Assembly: GCF_022539665.2 (NCBI RefSeq)
Contig: NC_081334.1
Coordinates: forward strand, 1,736,001 to 1,800,000
DNA from: Daphnia carinata
Taxonomy: Eukaryota > Arthropoda > Branchiopoda > Diplostraca > Daphniidae
Reading direction: 5' to 3'
Length of the DNA: 64,000 bases
The position numbers were made by a program, and so were the translations under genes. Positions 50,601-62,751 of the stretch are shown here, piece after piece; position 1 is the stretch's first letter; every line of letters starts with the position of its first letter. The notes below the pieces were generated by a model that was not told the origin of the DNA, did no database searches, and saw only the letters and a program-made list of their open reading frames with translations.

Positions 50601-53079
50601 TCTCTAGATTGTAGAGAAGGAGCAGGTTAACGCCGTATAATGTGGGGGGAAATGCGCGTAGATGCAGAGAGACATTCACGGGTTACATCTGTTTGTACAC
50701 AACGGGATGTGGATATGGGCGAGGCCTTTGCTGTATGATGCAGAGCGCCCCAGATGAGTCGGCGTGGGCATTCATCCAAACAAGTCAAGTAAAAAAAAAA
50801 AAAAAAAAAAAAAATGCTATTGTTTCTTCTAAGCTCGCAGAATAATTCTTCGTCTACAAGAGCCCATTGAATCCAATTGGATGGTCACGTCTATTCGGTG
50901 TATCTATACGTCATACCCCAATCCCCAACTGACACACACACACACGAGGAAGAAAAAGATAAATAAAAATACTTATATGTAAAAATAGTAAAGAGTAAGT
51001 GAGGTACAAGCGCGAGCTAAATGGCTACACATTGAATAAGAAGAGCGAAAAATTTTCTTTTAGCGAATGTGTTTTAAACTTGCAGGGCTAATAGCTGTTG
51101 GTGTTGTATGTAAGTAAAGAAAGGAAATAGAAACGAGATCCGCACTGGCGGATATCTCCTTGTTAATGGTTGGCCTCCTGTCATTTAACTCTCGCTGAAA
51201 AGTTAGTCCTCCCCCCACTTCTCCCTACTGATGTGCCGTTCTCCTCTGGCCGCACGTTTTGGGACAAGAGACTCGAGTGGATGAGTCTTTCAACATGTCA
51301 GAAAGAAGGTTTGCCTCTCTCTGTATTACCCAGTGCAGTTCTTCTCTTGTTTTGTTTTGTTTTTGTTTTTTTTTTCGTCTGAATTCTGAATCCATTCGTT
51401 CTCTGCGGGATGTTGTTTTCTTCTTCTCTTTTCTCTGTTTTTCGATATCGATGGCCAAAACTTTCGGTCTCTTTTTCTCCTTCATTCTACCGAGTTCTCT
51501 TTGTTGGTTGTTCGGACCGAAACGATCGATGATACGAATCCCGTGAGCTATATACCCTCCCCCCCCCCCCCCCGCTCGCCAGGTTCTATAGAAAACACGG
51601 GTAAAGGTCTATACTCTTGTACAACGTCAGTGCCTCTTTTTCTTTTCATCTGCGTTTCTTGTTTTAACTGTCCAAAAGAATCAAACAAACATTTTTTTTT
51701 TTTTATTGATGAAATGTTTTTTTTTTTTTTTTTTTTAATCGTCACATTCGACATAAAACATCGTTGGTTTCTTCAGGAACATGCCTTTGTTAAGGTGTGA
51801 CGAGATAACTGCCACACCCTAATCGTAAGTGTCCCACTCATCTCCATTGAGCAGAATGAATAGCCCCGCTCTATTTATTACCTTTAAAAAAATAGAAAAA
51901 AAAAAACATAAATCAAAGAAAAAAAAAGGTGAAACAGATTGTAATTGCCGCCAACAAGAAGATCGATCTGATCGTGTGTATAACGAAAACGAACTTGTGT
52001 GTGTGTGACGCTCGATCGTCCAAGGGTCGCATCCACTTCTCTTGTAATAAATAATCAGAACAAAAAAAAAAAACAAAAAATACTAAATCTTTCTCGCTGA
52101 TTACTAGCACAGCGTTCCACTCGTAATGAGGTTACGACACATTAGGACCGTGAACGATGACATGTCCTGTCATCCTACTACACACACGCACAATGATTTT
52201 TCCTTCTTCGACGATCGGGCAAAAGACGACCTTGTTATTTTCGTTCCCCATCTTTAAGTAACGCATTGAATGTGTTTTTTTTTTTTTTTTTTGGGGGGGG
52301 GGGGGGTATATCGTCGTGTCTATTCCACACACATGCAAAAAAAAAAAAAAAAAATGATGAATAGAAGTCGCATAGAAAAAGCAACAAAAATCACTGTCAA
52401 CGTTCGTTCGTTTACACAGATGGCCCTGTCCGATGCGACATCGAACGTGCCCGGGCAGGTCCCGATCTCTCCCAATGCGGAACGAGTTTGAATGCTTGAA
52501 TAAACACGTAGAATATCTATATACATTACATAGATAGATACGTGGCTTCCAGAGCAAATCGAATGATCTACCCAACCGTAGCAGAGACTCCCCCCTTCCC
52601 CCCTCGCTTTAACAAAAAAAAAATATCTATATACGTATAAAATAGGACGTGATTGTTGAAGCAAATGTTTTTACCTTGTGGAGAGGGACGACGTCGACGG
52701 GCATCAGTTGAGCCGTACCGCACATCTGCAACTGTTGGTAAATCTGCAAGCAAGTCTGATTGAGCGCGTACCACGCGTCGTCGATCTGGACTAATTGCAA
52801 TTTCGGATAGACGTAACTCTGCTGTCGCTGGTGCTGGAGCTGCAGCTGAAGTTGAATCTGATGAACGGAACGATTGCTTCCGGCGCGGCTTTTCTTCTCG
52901 CGGGCCGACGCCACCGCCTCCGGCTCTCCATCCGTGTTATTGGCCTCTTCTTCCAATTGTTGTTGGTGATTATAGCGATGATTGTGCGCGTGATGGCAAT
53001 GAGGCCGGCGTCCACTTGACGATAAGTCGTCCGACGACGATGAATCCCACGACGACGTTGCCAAAGCCGTCGCTAACAT
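44674..53079 (-). CDS. Two-finger C2H2 zinc-finger protein with acidic tail, family not identified
   Basis: Five exons with matching phases: 53079-52675, 49936-49618, 46689-46378, 46295-46208, 44827-44674; 425 aa. Residues about 50-95 are low-complexity (Gln, His, Asn rich). About 98-142 is an ordered block (AWYALNQTCLQIYQQLQ, then MPVDVVPLHKLPECVRKSL). About 143-340 is Ser/Asp/Asn-rich and disordered. Two C2H2 fingers: Cys351, Cys354, His367, His373 and Cys376, Cys379, His392, His398, separated by only two residues. The tail is SEEDSDEDSGDD-type. Introns are 2.7, 2.9 and 1.4 kb, unlike other genes here. The start is the first ATG of the long 5' exon. Nucleic-acid binding is likely; role unknown. 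Confidence 0.75.
48205..48385 (+). repeat. Imperfect direct duplication in an intron of the zinc-finger gene
   Basis: CTATAGTCCCTCTCTCTC occurs at 48211-48228 and 48303-48320, and CGTATTCAACGGTG at 48243-48256 and 48358-48371, in the same order, followed in both by TCGAAAAAGAAA. Unit length is about 90-115 bp. A short TTTATTTTTAATCCGG motif is repeated beside both copies. Local tandem duplication with a C-run expansion in the second copy. Confidence 0.7.
48489..49142. mobile_element. Long inverted repeat (foldback or MITE-like element) in an intron
   Basis: Terminal arms 48489-48530 and 49101-49142 are perfect 42-bp inverted copies; inner arms 48595-48646 and 48952-49003 are perfect 52-bp inverted copies; between them the arms stay similar (for example GACGGTTTGCCGA pairs with TCGGCAAACCGTC). 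The loop of about 300 bp (48647-48951) has no coding content. No clear target-site duplication was found. Non-autonomous DNA transposon or foldback sequence is the simplest reading. It lies in the intron between exons 2 and 3 of the zinc-finger gene, so its transcript would form a long hairpin. Confidence 0.65.
52275..52306 (+). repeat. Poly-T/poly-G tract
   Basis: T run of about 18 followed by a G run of about 14, the same arrangement as at 62706-62751, in the intron between exons 1 and 2 of the zinc-finger gene. Confidence 0.85.
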
Positions 53080-56000
53080 GACGACAATGACGTTTTTTAA
53101 ACGATCCCTATAGTCCCCAGATTTCTTGCGCTTCACCGGCTCTTGTCTTTTGTTTTTATTAAATTTTTTTTTTTTTGGCAGGCTGGAAGGGGGTGGGGGG
53201 GGGGGGGTTCTAATAGAGAACTTCACCTTCAGCTGTTGATACCGTCTTGTTGTCTATATCTTCCACTGCGATAGTCACAACGATTGCTGCTCAGCGTCCT
53301 GTACTGGAAAATAGTGAAATACTTTTAGGAATATGGAAGCCTTTTGATTTGTCAAACATCTATGTATATTTTAAATATGAAAATAGCAAGAGGGAAGCAG
53401 ACTTTTTGATGTCTGTATTCATGCACAAACAACTGCCTCCTTTTTTTTTTTTTTGTTTTGTTGAACCTATACAAATGTACACAGAGGCCAACTTTGCATA
53501 ATATTCTATTCGTGTTCTAGGTTGTATAGAAGGCAAAGCCTGTATCGAGGACATCTCTCGGGAGCGGGAGGATGACGCAATTCAAATTGAAAAAAATATA
53601 TATAATAAAATAAGACCGTGCCGTTTGCGGGGGGAGGGGGGCAACAGTAAGAAGAGACGAGCCAAGAAAATAAGCCCAAAGTCTATTCCCCATAGCTGAA
53701 ATGCGACAGTCAAATGAAAGAGGAACAATTGCATATGCATATAGATACATAGGAGGGCCTGTATAGCTTACGTAATACGTATCAATTTTTACGGCCAGCC
53801 GTGTTACGTGTTCTATATAGACAGAGAGGCAGGAGGGAACGATCGAACCTGAATGGGCTCCTCGAAGTGAGGGCTGTCTTCGATGTTACCCACCATTCCT
53901 TTCCTTTTCCTTCTTCTTTCCTGTGTCTATATTACAATAGAGTCGAGTGCTATTTGTGCAACCTTGTTATTGACACGCATCAAAAACTTGTATTTATTTA
54001 CTTAACTTGAGACATTTGAATTTTCGTTTTCCTTTTCAAATATTCAGCTGTTATAGATGTGGCTGTTTGAGTCGCACTACTGTACGAAGTACTACGACTA
54101 GAAAGCAAGCGAAATGGCAATAGACCGTGGATGAAACGTTGAGTAACGAGTAAAAAGGAAATGAATAAAAAAAATTCATATAATCTCGTATAGTGGGAAT
54201 CAATTGAGAACTATGAAAGCGAGTCAACGTCAACAAGAGATGCGTGAAACAGAAACAAAAACAAACGGCTATGGTACATCAACAAGAGCACGGAATGAGG
54301 AAAGAAGACATTTGCTGATGGCGTTTGTGCTCCGGGATTCGGTTATCAGTGTCGGGACATGCACGATGCGTCTATTTCTTTTCTTTTTTGTCTCCTTATT
54401 TCAACAGTTTTCAATGGTTTCTGTGTGCCCATACGCTCTTTTGATGGATTCTTGTTGCTGTTTCAATAAAGCAAATAGCTTACGGATGCAAAAGAGAAAT
54501 ACATAAAAGCCAAAGTCATTGTGTGCGCGAGAGCAAGAACAATCCTTACGGCGCTTTTCCATCAACGTCATCGTCTTTCGAGCCGTTCACTCAACTTCAT
54601 CCCGCCGTCGATTTTATGCGACTCATTTCAAATACTCTACTTCCCCATTTTTGCAAGTGTACGACATTTGTTTTGAAAGTGTTTTTGATTTTAGACTAGG
54701 ATCGAAATAAAAATATAAAAAAAAGGGGGCGAGTGCCTCACACACAGAGGCAATCGTCTTTTTTTTTTTTTTCAAAATGTTTGGCCGTTTGTTCCGGGGC
54801 CGTTGTAGATTCGCAATCAGCCGGGCATCCGCCAAATCAACGATTTTGCTGGGAATAAATTGATTTCCTTTCAAGTTGCGTCGCTGTTTTGCCTATTTGC
54901 TGTTTTTTTTATTAAAAGGGATTTTTTTTTTTTTTTTTTTTTTGTTCGTGGCAGACATTGGATGTAGACATTCAAAATAAATGATAGACAGAGGATTGGC
55001 GAAAAAGGATGCGACAAAGAGCGTTATACTGCATTTCTCGAATATTATAGATACACAGACGTGGGGTGGGGCAGAGCGGGGAATTGACTTCAAAGTTGTT
55101 GCCTTTCAATGAGACGCGAAGAGCTTCTCGTCACTTTTGAAGCTCCAAACTTTGCATACACTCTCTCTCACTTGTGCCTTTTGTTTTTGCATGCAAAAGA
55201 GTCTTCATCAAACACACTGGCCTCTTTTTGTCGAGTAGATATACTTGTACGCGCACACTCGTCATCTATAAGGCAGAAGCCACATCTTCAACGCGGGTCA
55301 AGTGTTTTTTTTTTGTTATTTATTTTGTTTTGTTTTTCTGTAATCAAGCGTTTCCTCTTGACGGTTTTTATTTGTTTTTTTCCATTTTCTTTTTAAAGAC
55401 AAACAAAAATTTAAAAAAAGGAAAAAGAATCCAGTGATGTAATTATTATCTGGTATAGTCGATACGTGGAAGAGAGAGAGAGTGTCTAATGAAAATAGAC
55501 GGAGAGATAAATAAATCATAAAAATAAGAAAACATGTAGAGGGGAGAAGAAGCAATCGAGATGAGTAGATGAGAAAGATAATAAAGAAGACAATAAATAA
55601 CAGGGAGAAAGAAAAAAAAAAGAAAAAGAAAAGACATGAAATGAAAAGCCGTATCATCATCAGTTTGGCCATGATGATGGCTACGGATGATTGCTTTCGC
55701 TTCGCCCACATCATTACGTCTACATCCATCTCACTCGCACGCATATTGTCAGGTTGATTAGACTCGTAGACGTCGTCATCGCCGACGACGTTATCGATTT
55801 TAGTGAGTAGGATTTAAAGTCACACCAAAAATCTTGTGGTTTCAAAATACTTTTTTTTTACTTGACTCGTGTGGAAAATGTTCGAGTCCCCCCGCAATCG
55901 GCCCGTCCTTCCTATCAGGACTAAAATGTACAGCACGTACACACGCTCAATGGTTTTACTACATAGATGAGGCTTAGTGTGTACCTTTGTAATAGGTTTT

Positions 56001-56242
56001 TCGGGGGTGGTGTGTCATCAGTCTTTGTCGTCTTATTGCCATCACATTATGAAAGACTATCTCAGCAATTTCTATCCCTTTTCTTCTTTTTTAAACTCCT
56101 TTTTATAGAAAGCCTAAGACAAATTGCAAGACTGTGGATGTTCATAATTGATTCCTGTCATCCCAATCAAGTGGCTATTTTTCTATTCCAATTAAAAAAA
56201 AAAAAATGGAAAAGACTCTTAAGATGTGTGAGAAGGACTTAC

Positions 56243-56490
56243 CAATGCAAAGAGTATCAGATATAATGAAAGGTTTCGTTTTTCTTATGCAGTCGGGAGA
56301 TGTTGCTGCGTGAGCGGCTACTGACCGATTGACAAGTGCTAGACGATGGTCGCATGTCTATACTCGCAAACTAGTGGCTCGGTTACCATGGCCACAACAT
56401 CCCCCCTCCGCCTCTCCGTCTCTGCCAATAGACAGACTCTACTTGGCTCTTTGTGGTGCCCGCATCTCGCTCTTATATGCCAGCGAATCG
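56243..56490 (-). promoter_or_regulatory. Possible promoter and 5' non-coding exon of the zinc-finger gene
   Basis: A GC-richer island in AT-rich DNA. On the minus strand CATATAAGAG (about 56480-56471) could be a TATA box, and a strong donor TTG|GTAAGT lies at 56243/56242. A 5' exon splicing about 3 kb to the first coding exon is plausible given the long introns of the gene. Motif evidence only. Confidence 0.25.
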
Positions 56491-59400
56491 TTTGATAAGA
56501 GGTGGGCAAGGCAAAACGGCTAGCGCGCACGCGCCTCCAAACCGATTTACACATGTGAAACTATGCGTTTGATATAGACGTTTTGTTTTTGTTTTCGAAA
56601 AAGTGTTTATCAATCTTCGATGTTGTCTAGCGTGGCATTTCAATGACACAATTATTTCCCCATAAACACGTTTTCAATTGTCGTTTTGGGAAAAACACGG
56701 CACAAGTTCGGACGGTCTTTCTCGTGTCCAGACGTGTTGACATGCCCCCGCACTTGCGATGTCTTTTTTAAAAAATAGACTGTCAACCTGTCTTACGTAT
56801 AGGTTAGAATGCTAGATACGAAAATGCAGTCAGATGGCGTTCGATCGAATCGACTGGCGAACAACAAAAAAAAAGGAGAAAGGGGCGTAACGTCATGAGG
56901 ACACAGTTTTTTTTTTTTTTCACGAACGGTGTGGACCGTCACGTTGGGTGCAATTGGCGCTTTTTGTGTACACGTGTAGACAGACGACAAGCGTGCGGCA
57001 GACGTGTTGGTTATTGCCGACGATGTGGCTCCGCATTTAAGGCACGGAACGATTTCTGAGTGGAACGTTGTCGAAAGAGACGACGACTATTTCAAGAAAA
57101 TATTCAAATGCGTTCCATCCAAAAATCTCGTTGACTAAAAGAAATGAAATAAAAAAGAAAAGCAGAACGTTTTCTCTTTTTTTTTTTTTTTCTTATTTAT
57201 TATATCGGCGGGCGAAGTCGTCAAGAAAATTAAGCTAATCAATGAGTATTGACTATTGCCTTTATTATTTAAAATATAAAAAAAAAAAGAAAATCTTAGA
57301 GCGTTTCTTTCGCCCCCCTTTATTTGTTATTTCTCACGAATTGAGTTCATTATGATTTCTTCGAATGTGATGTGTTATAAAAAAAAAAGAAAGAAAGGCG
57401 CAAAACAAGGAGCACTGTTGCCGTTATCGTGCGTATCTTATGACGACTGTACGTCGATATGTTATGACTACGCATTCGGTCGATGTCTGCCCTTTACGTA
57501 AGCGCAATTTTTACTCCGGCCAAATGTAGTTGGAACAAACACGCAAATGCATTTTTTTTTTATTCTTTACGTAACCCTCAGCGAACTTCTCATGGGGGAG
57601 GGAGGGAGGAAAAAAAATAAAAACTTCAAAAGATCATCCATCCCGTGAGCTCTGAATCTTTTGCAGAAAAAAGAAAGCACTTCACAGTCCTCAAGAGAAT
57701 TTCGAATAAAGGCGTTGCTGAGGTTCTTGAACACTTTCCAATTCAAATAGCACGGCCAAAAAAAAAAAAAAAAAAAAAATGATGGGGGAGGGGGTTGGAT
57801 TCAGTGTACATAAAAAAAAATCCCATTGATGTATATGTATATGTAGATATTTGAAATGCTACTCTATATAAACACGAAGTAGAGAGACATTGTGAGCTTT
57901 ATTCTGATTGGACGTTGGGGGGGGGGGGGGGTTGCATATACAGGCCATTATCAGAACACATATAACGATGTGCGCACGGCGATTGCTAGTTCAAGATATA
58001 CAATACACGTCTATTGCACTCGAGTGCATTGATAACAAGTCCGAACTATACGAATTCTATACGACGTCTAATCGCAATCCTATAATCAAGCACCGACCTT
58101 CGCATATCTTCTGTTGCCCCTCTTTCTATCTGGAGCGAATCACTTTCGTCAATGGATCAAGAGACTTCACTACTATGTCAAAGCCATACACACGTGGGGG
58201 GGGGGGGGCTATTGATTGTCATCGATAGAGTCTCTCCTCTTCCCGTTTGATGTTTTCATCCCAATATATCCATTTGGGTTTTTGCTTGTTTCATAAACTA
58301 TAGACGACCAAATGCTGACTCGCCATTCTTAACAATTCAAACGAATTGATGTATGTTGCAATAAGCTATAAAAATCGTGAATTGTTTGTGATGTAGAGAT
58401 GAAAGCTTAATTTTATTTTGAAATAAACGAGGAGCTAGTGAAACATGAAAAAGAATTTTTTTTTCAAATTTTTTTATCGATCAGTTCACATTGAGCTCCG
58501 CCTTTTTCCGACCAAATCCAAACGCTTGTGTTTTTAAGATGTAATTGCTGCGTTTTGTGCGCTGAACTTTAGACGCCGAAGTTTAGGTGCGCTATGGAGC
58601 CCTTACGGCCTCGAGTCATAGATTGATAGTTCCACTTCAGGGCGTTGGGGACGCCAATGTCAGACGTACACGAAACATTCAAACTTTGCTTTCTACGCAC
58701 ACACACACAAAAATAAATGTCTGTTGTTCCGCCCCGTTTTTTTTTTTTTTTAAATCTACATAGAACAAAGCGGATTCAAATATTTCGTAGTACACGAATA
58801 TGCATTGTACACACTCATTATAATAGTTTTAAACCTTTCTCTCTATCTTCCTCTCTGATAGAGAGATAAAAAAAAGAAAACAAAGAAACAACGTAGATAT
58901 ACATACGGGACTCATTCCAGCGCCGCTTTTTATGTTTTTTTCTTTTGCCCCCCCCCCCTCCCCTGCTTCTCTCTCTTTCTCTCCGAATAAAGGTTCCATA
59001 GTTACCCACGTAATAGCTGAATTTTGACTTGATACGTGTCCCAATTATACCAACAGCCTATTAGCGAGTCAAAAAGTTAATGTTCATATCAAAGACAAAT
59101 GTCAAAGAGTTATGTCTACACATACAGTCAAATGCATTAAACACGTAGGCTTATATATATACTGTATATACGTATGTATCTACACACACGGATGCTACTT
59201 TGACGACAAATGTTATATAAGGACCGGAGGAAAGAAGAAGAAGAAAAAGAATGAACAAAAAAAAAAAAAAAGAAGGGAGGCGGAGTATTACATCTCTATC
59301 GAAGCCTGGGTCTCTTGATAGCCAACTTGGAGGGCACAATCTTTCGCTTTGATGATCAAGCCACTTTGGTGGAAGAATGGACCTGCCGCTCTCTCCCTCT

Positions 59401-62400
59401 CTATAACTGCGCGCTGGGCCACGCCCAATTGTGTGTGTGTGTGTGTAAGCTCGGCAAGAACGGGCTGGAAAGCAGCACTCGTAACGAGCTTTTATTCCTG
59501 TTGTCAACCGTCAATAATGGCATATACATACGGGAGGGATATAGAGAAGCGACTTATTGCCTCGTGCCAGACGTGGGTCCAAAACTCGGGGTCAACATCG
59601 TCGCTGTTGTTACATATTTTTTATGATCAATACAGAAAAGGAGAAAGTTCGGTCCGCCCGTTTTGTTTGCAATGTAAACAGTTAGGTTCTCTGTGATCTG
59701 CAAGTTTTGAGTCCATCCTTTATATTATTTTCGAAACATTTTCGTCCAGGCCTTTTCTAATAACAACAGTGCCGACGTGACTTCGTTGACCCGCTGTGTT
59801 TTCATTGACGTGTTTTTTGAAAATAAAAACGGATATCGTTGAACAGGAAATGATTATGTTTCATCATTATAATATCAGATATACATTTTCCAGTCAGTGA
59901 GCATGTCATTATTCCCGCAGAACGGCCCTGTAACAAAAAAAAAAAAAAAAATGGATGTACTCCAGCACACAATAAAAAGAAGAAGAAAAAAAAAAACAAC
60001 CGAAAAAATGAATATGTATGTTCAAAAAAAGAAGAAGAGAGAGAGCGACCCATTACACGCAATGTATGCCGCGTTCTGGTCTGATAGAGCTTGTGCAACC
60101 TGCCACGTCTCTCCGATCCATGAAAAAGATGCCCCCTTCCCTTTGCGCGTTCTTCGTATTCTTTTGCCCGGCTCTATATCGAACGTGATACCCCCCGTCC
60201 CGGAAAGACGAAGAGCAGCGCTGCTTTAGAAGAATGTCAAGTCAAGCGAAAGAAAGAAGCAAATGGAATGATGTGGTCGGCTCGTCAAAAGACGGGCGGC
60301 ATCCGCTTTCCGAATGGATATATATATATATATATATATATAATATACCCCGTTTCACCCTGTACATCTTTTCTTTCTTTCTTTTTTTTTTTGCACTTCA
60401 GTTGCGTTCCATGGGAAGGGCTAACAAGAAAATGAAAGGGGGACAAAATGAAAGAGAAATATGAAAGAAATAATAATGATATAAAAAAAAAAAAAAGGAC
60501 AGGAGGGAGATTCCGGTTCTTCTTCTATTTTGTTTGTCTGTATAAGAAAAGCGGAGGGCTGAAAATCTTTTAGTTACATTCGATGTACACGTGCGTGGCT
60601 AAGGAGTGTATCTATCAAATGATTTAATTAAGTTTTACACGGTGGCTGTAAATAAGAAAAAAAAAATAGGTTATTTATTTGAACGGGTTGTTGCATAAAC
60701 TAAGAGGATGGCCAAGCCACAGCTCCTTCTTTCTCTAAATTTACATAAAAATAGGAGCTTAAATGGGACACATGAAAAGACATGTTTAGTTTCTTTGAAA
60801 GAAGCAAAAGTTTTGTATAGGCTGAATTCATAATTGGCATCAAACGGGGCAAATGTCTGAAGATCGAAGAGTTTGTCCGCCCTTTTGTGTTTTGTTTTTC
60901 TCTTTCCATCTTGAAAAGAAAAAGAAAAAAAAAAAAGAAATACGTGGGATGCACAGCTGGGATTCGAACTGGTTTGTTGCTGATGTGTCGTGTGCTGCTG
61001 TCGACTAGATGCCCTTCCAGCTGAATAGTCTTCGGAGTGCTCATGTAAAGTGCAGTGTCTCTAAAAGTTTTGGGTCGCTCTCTCTCGTCCTCTCACTTCG
61101 CAATTCTGCCCCGCTCCTCTTACTAACCCCTCTACCCAGATCAACTTTTAGTCTCATCCCAGTTGTATTTTAAGTTCTTCTTCTTCTTTTTTTTTTCCAT
61201 CCAAATGTTTGAAAATGAAAAGAAAAAAGAAAAATATAAACCAAAGTTTTAAAGCACTTTGTCCATCGCTTTCGTCGGCCCGTGTTGTTTCCCTAAAAAA
61301 TGCAGTTCATTATTTAATGGCAGCCAGCTGTGTCCCTGAAAAAAAAAAAAAAAAAGAAGAAAGGCCTTACCGGAAGCTGGGCGGAGTTGATGCAATGAAG
61401 AACGAGTTGGCCATTGCCGAGCAGCACTTTAATACATCAAGTCATTTTCCATTTCCACCTGGGCTTATAGTACACTGCTGAGATAGGGAGAACCCTATTA
61501 GGACATGCGATGCTCGTCGATATATACAAAACTTGGAAGATAACTTACAGATGTGTGCTGCTGCCACGGCCCAGCCTCTTCGCTATTATAAGGCTGGCCG
61601 ACTTTTGCCACGGCAACTGGGCAAAGATGCAGTTGGCAAGCAACTTGGCTTTCAGTGTAACAAGAAAATTTTTCGAATAAAGAAAATGGACGTCATGGGG
61701 GCCGTCAACGAAATGAGAAAAGAAAATACGAAGCCGGATAATCGGGTCAATATTAAACATTGATATTATTATAGATGAAAAAAAAAAAAAGAAATTTATG
61801 GACATAGACATTTAAAGGCAGAAATGTTTTTTCCATATTTATTTTAGACAATCAAAAACAAATAAATCAAATGTATTTATCGCTTTAGAACCGAAGCGCG
61901 TTGGCCAGTTTCTATTCTCTTCCAATGCAATTGTGAAGATGATTCTCTGCAAAAGAGATGGGGATAGAGTAGCACTAAAAACTCCATCCATCACTGCGAA
62001 TATATGTGTCTGTCTACACCGGATAGGAGAGAAAAGTCTAAATGTATGCCGAAACGGCTGAAGACGGAGAGCGTCGTTGATGATGCCACCATTTTCAACG
62101 GCGCTCAGTTTTCTTGGCAAAAGGGCGAGCTTCTAAGAAAAAGTTCCCTTATATTATTATGTATTTTTTTTTTCTTCTTCTTCTTCTTCCAAAAGCATGG
62201 CAAGTCAGAAGGGGCACAACTTTTAGCTTCCCTTTCTTGCTCTTTAAATATTTCGAGTCTACCCCAGGATTCCCATTCGGCCGCAAATGGCTGCCTACAT
62301 ATATATATATCCAACACGAAACGGCAGTAGCCCGATCGATAATTTTATACGTGTACTGTTTCAACTCGTTTGTAGCCAACGTCAGTTTCCTCCCTTCGAA

Positions 62401-62705
62401 AGATTCAAAGAATCTCGTAGAAAAAAAAAATGAAAAAATTTGTCAAAAGGAATCATCAATGTCATTGGGTTTCAAAGGTAACATACTGTGTACAAAAGGA
62501 GCGCAACATCCGACAAATAGATCGATGGTGTACACGCGTATATGTAGTAGACGCTAAAAATATTGATATGGTTCGTGGTATGTGTGTGTGCACAACAAGG
62601 AATGGCATCCCTTTTGAGATCTTTCATTTTTTATTAGTTCCCCCCCCCCTTCACTTCGTGATGCCATATGAAGTAAAAGTACATCAAACAACATTTAATA
62701 ATATA

Positions 62706-62714
62706 TTTTTTTTT

Positions 62715-62745
<31 letters not shown>

Positions 62746-62751
62746 GGGGGG
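62706..62751 (+). repeat. Poly-T/poly-G tract
   Basis: About 19 T followed directly by about 27 G. A similar T18-G14 tract is at 52275-52306. Runs this long are difficult to sequence, so the exact lengths are uncertain. Confidence 0.9.

Noticed and set aside
52627-53226. Longer N-terminus for the zinc-finger protein starting before 53079
   Set aside because: No ATG exists in the upstream part of the frame, and it runs through poly-Pro and poly-Lys coded by homopolymers.
60940-61025. tRNA-like segment with a GTTCGAATCC box on the minus strand
   Set aside because: The T-stem does not pair and no acceptor or anticodon stem can be drawn; at most a tRNA-derived SINE scrap.
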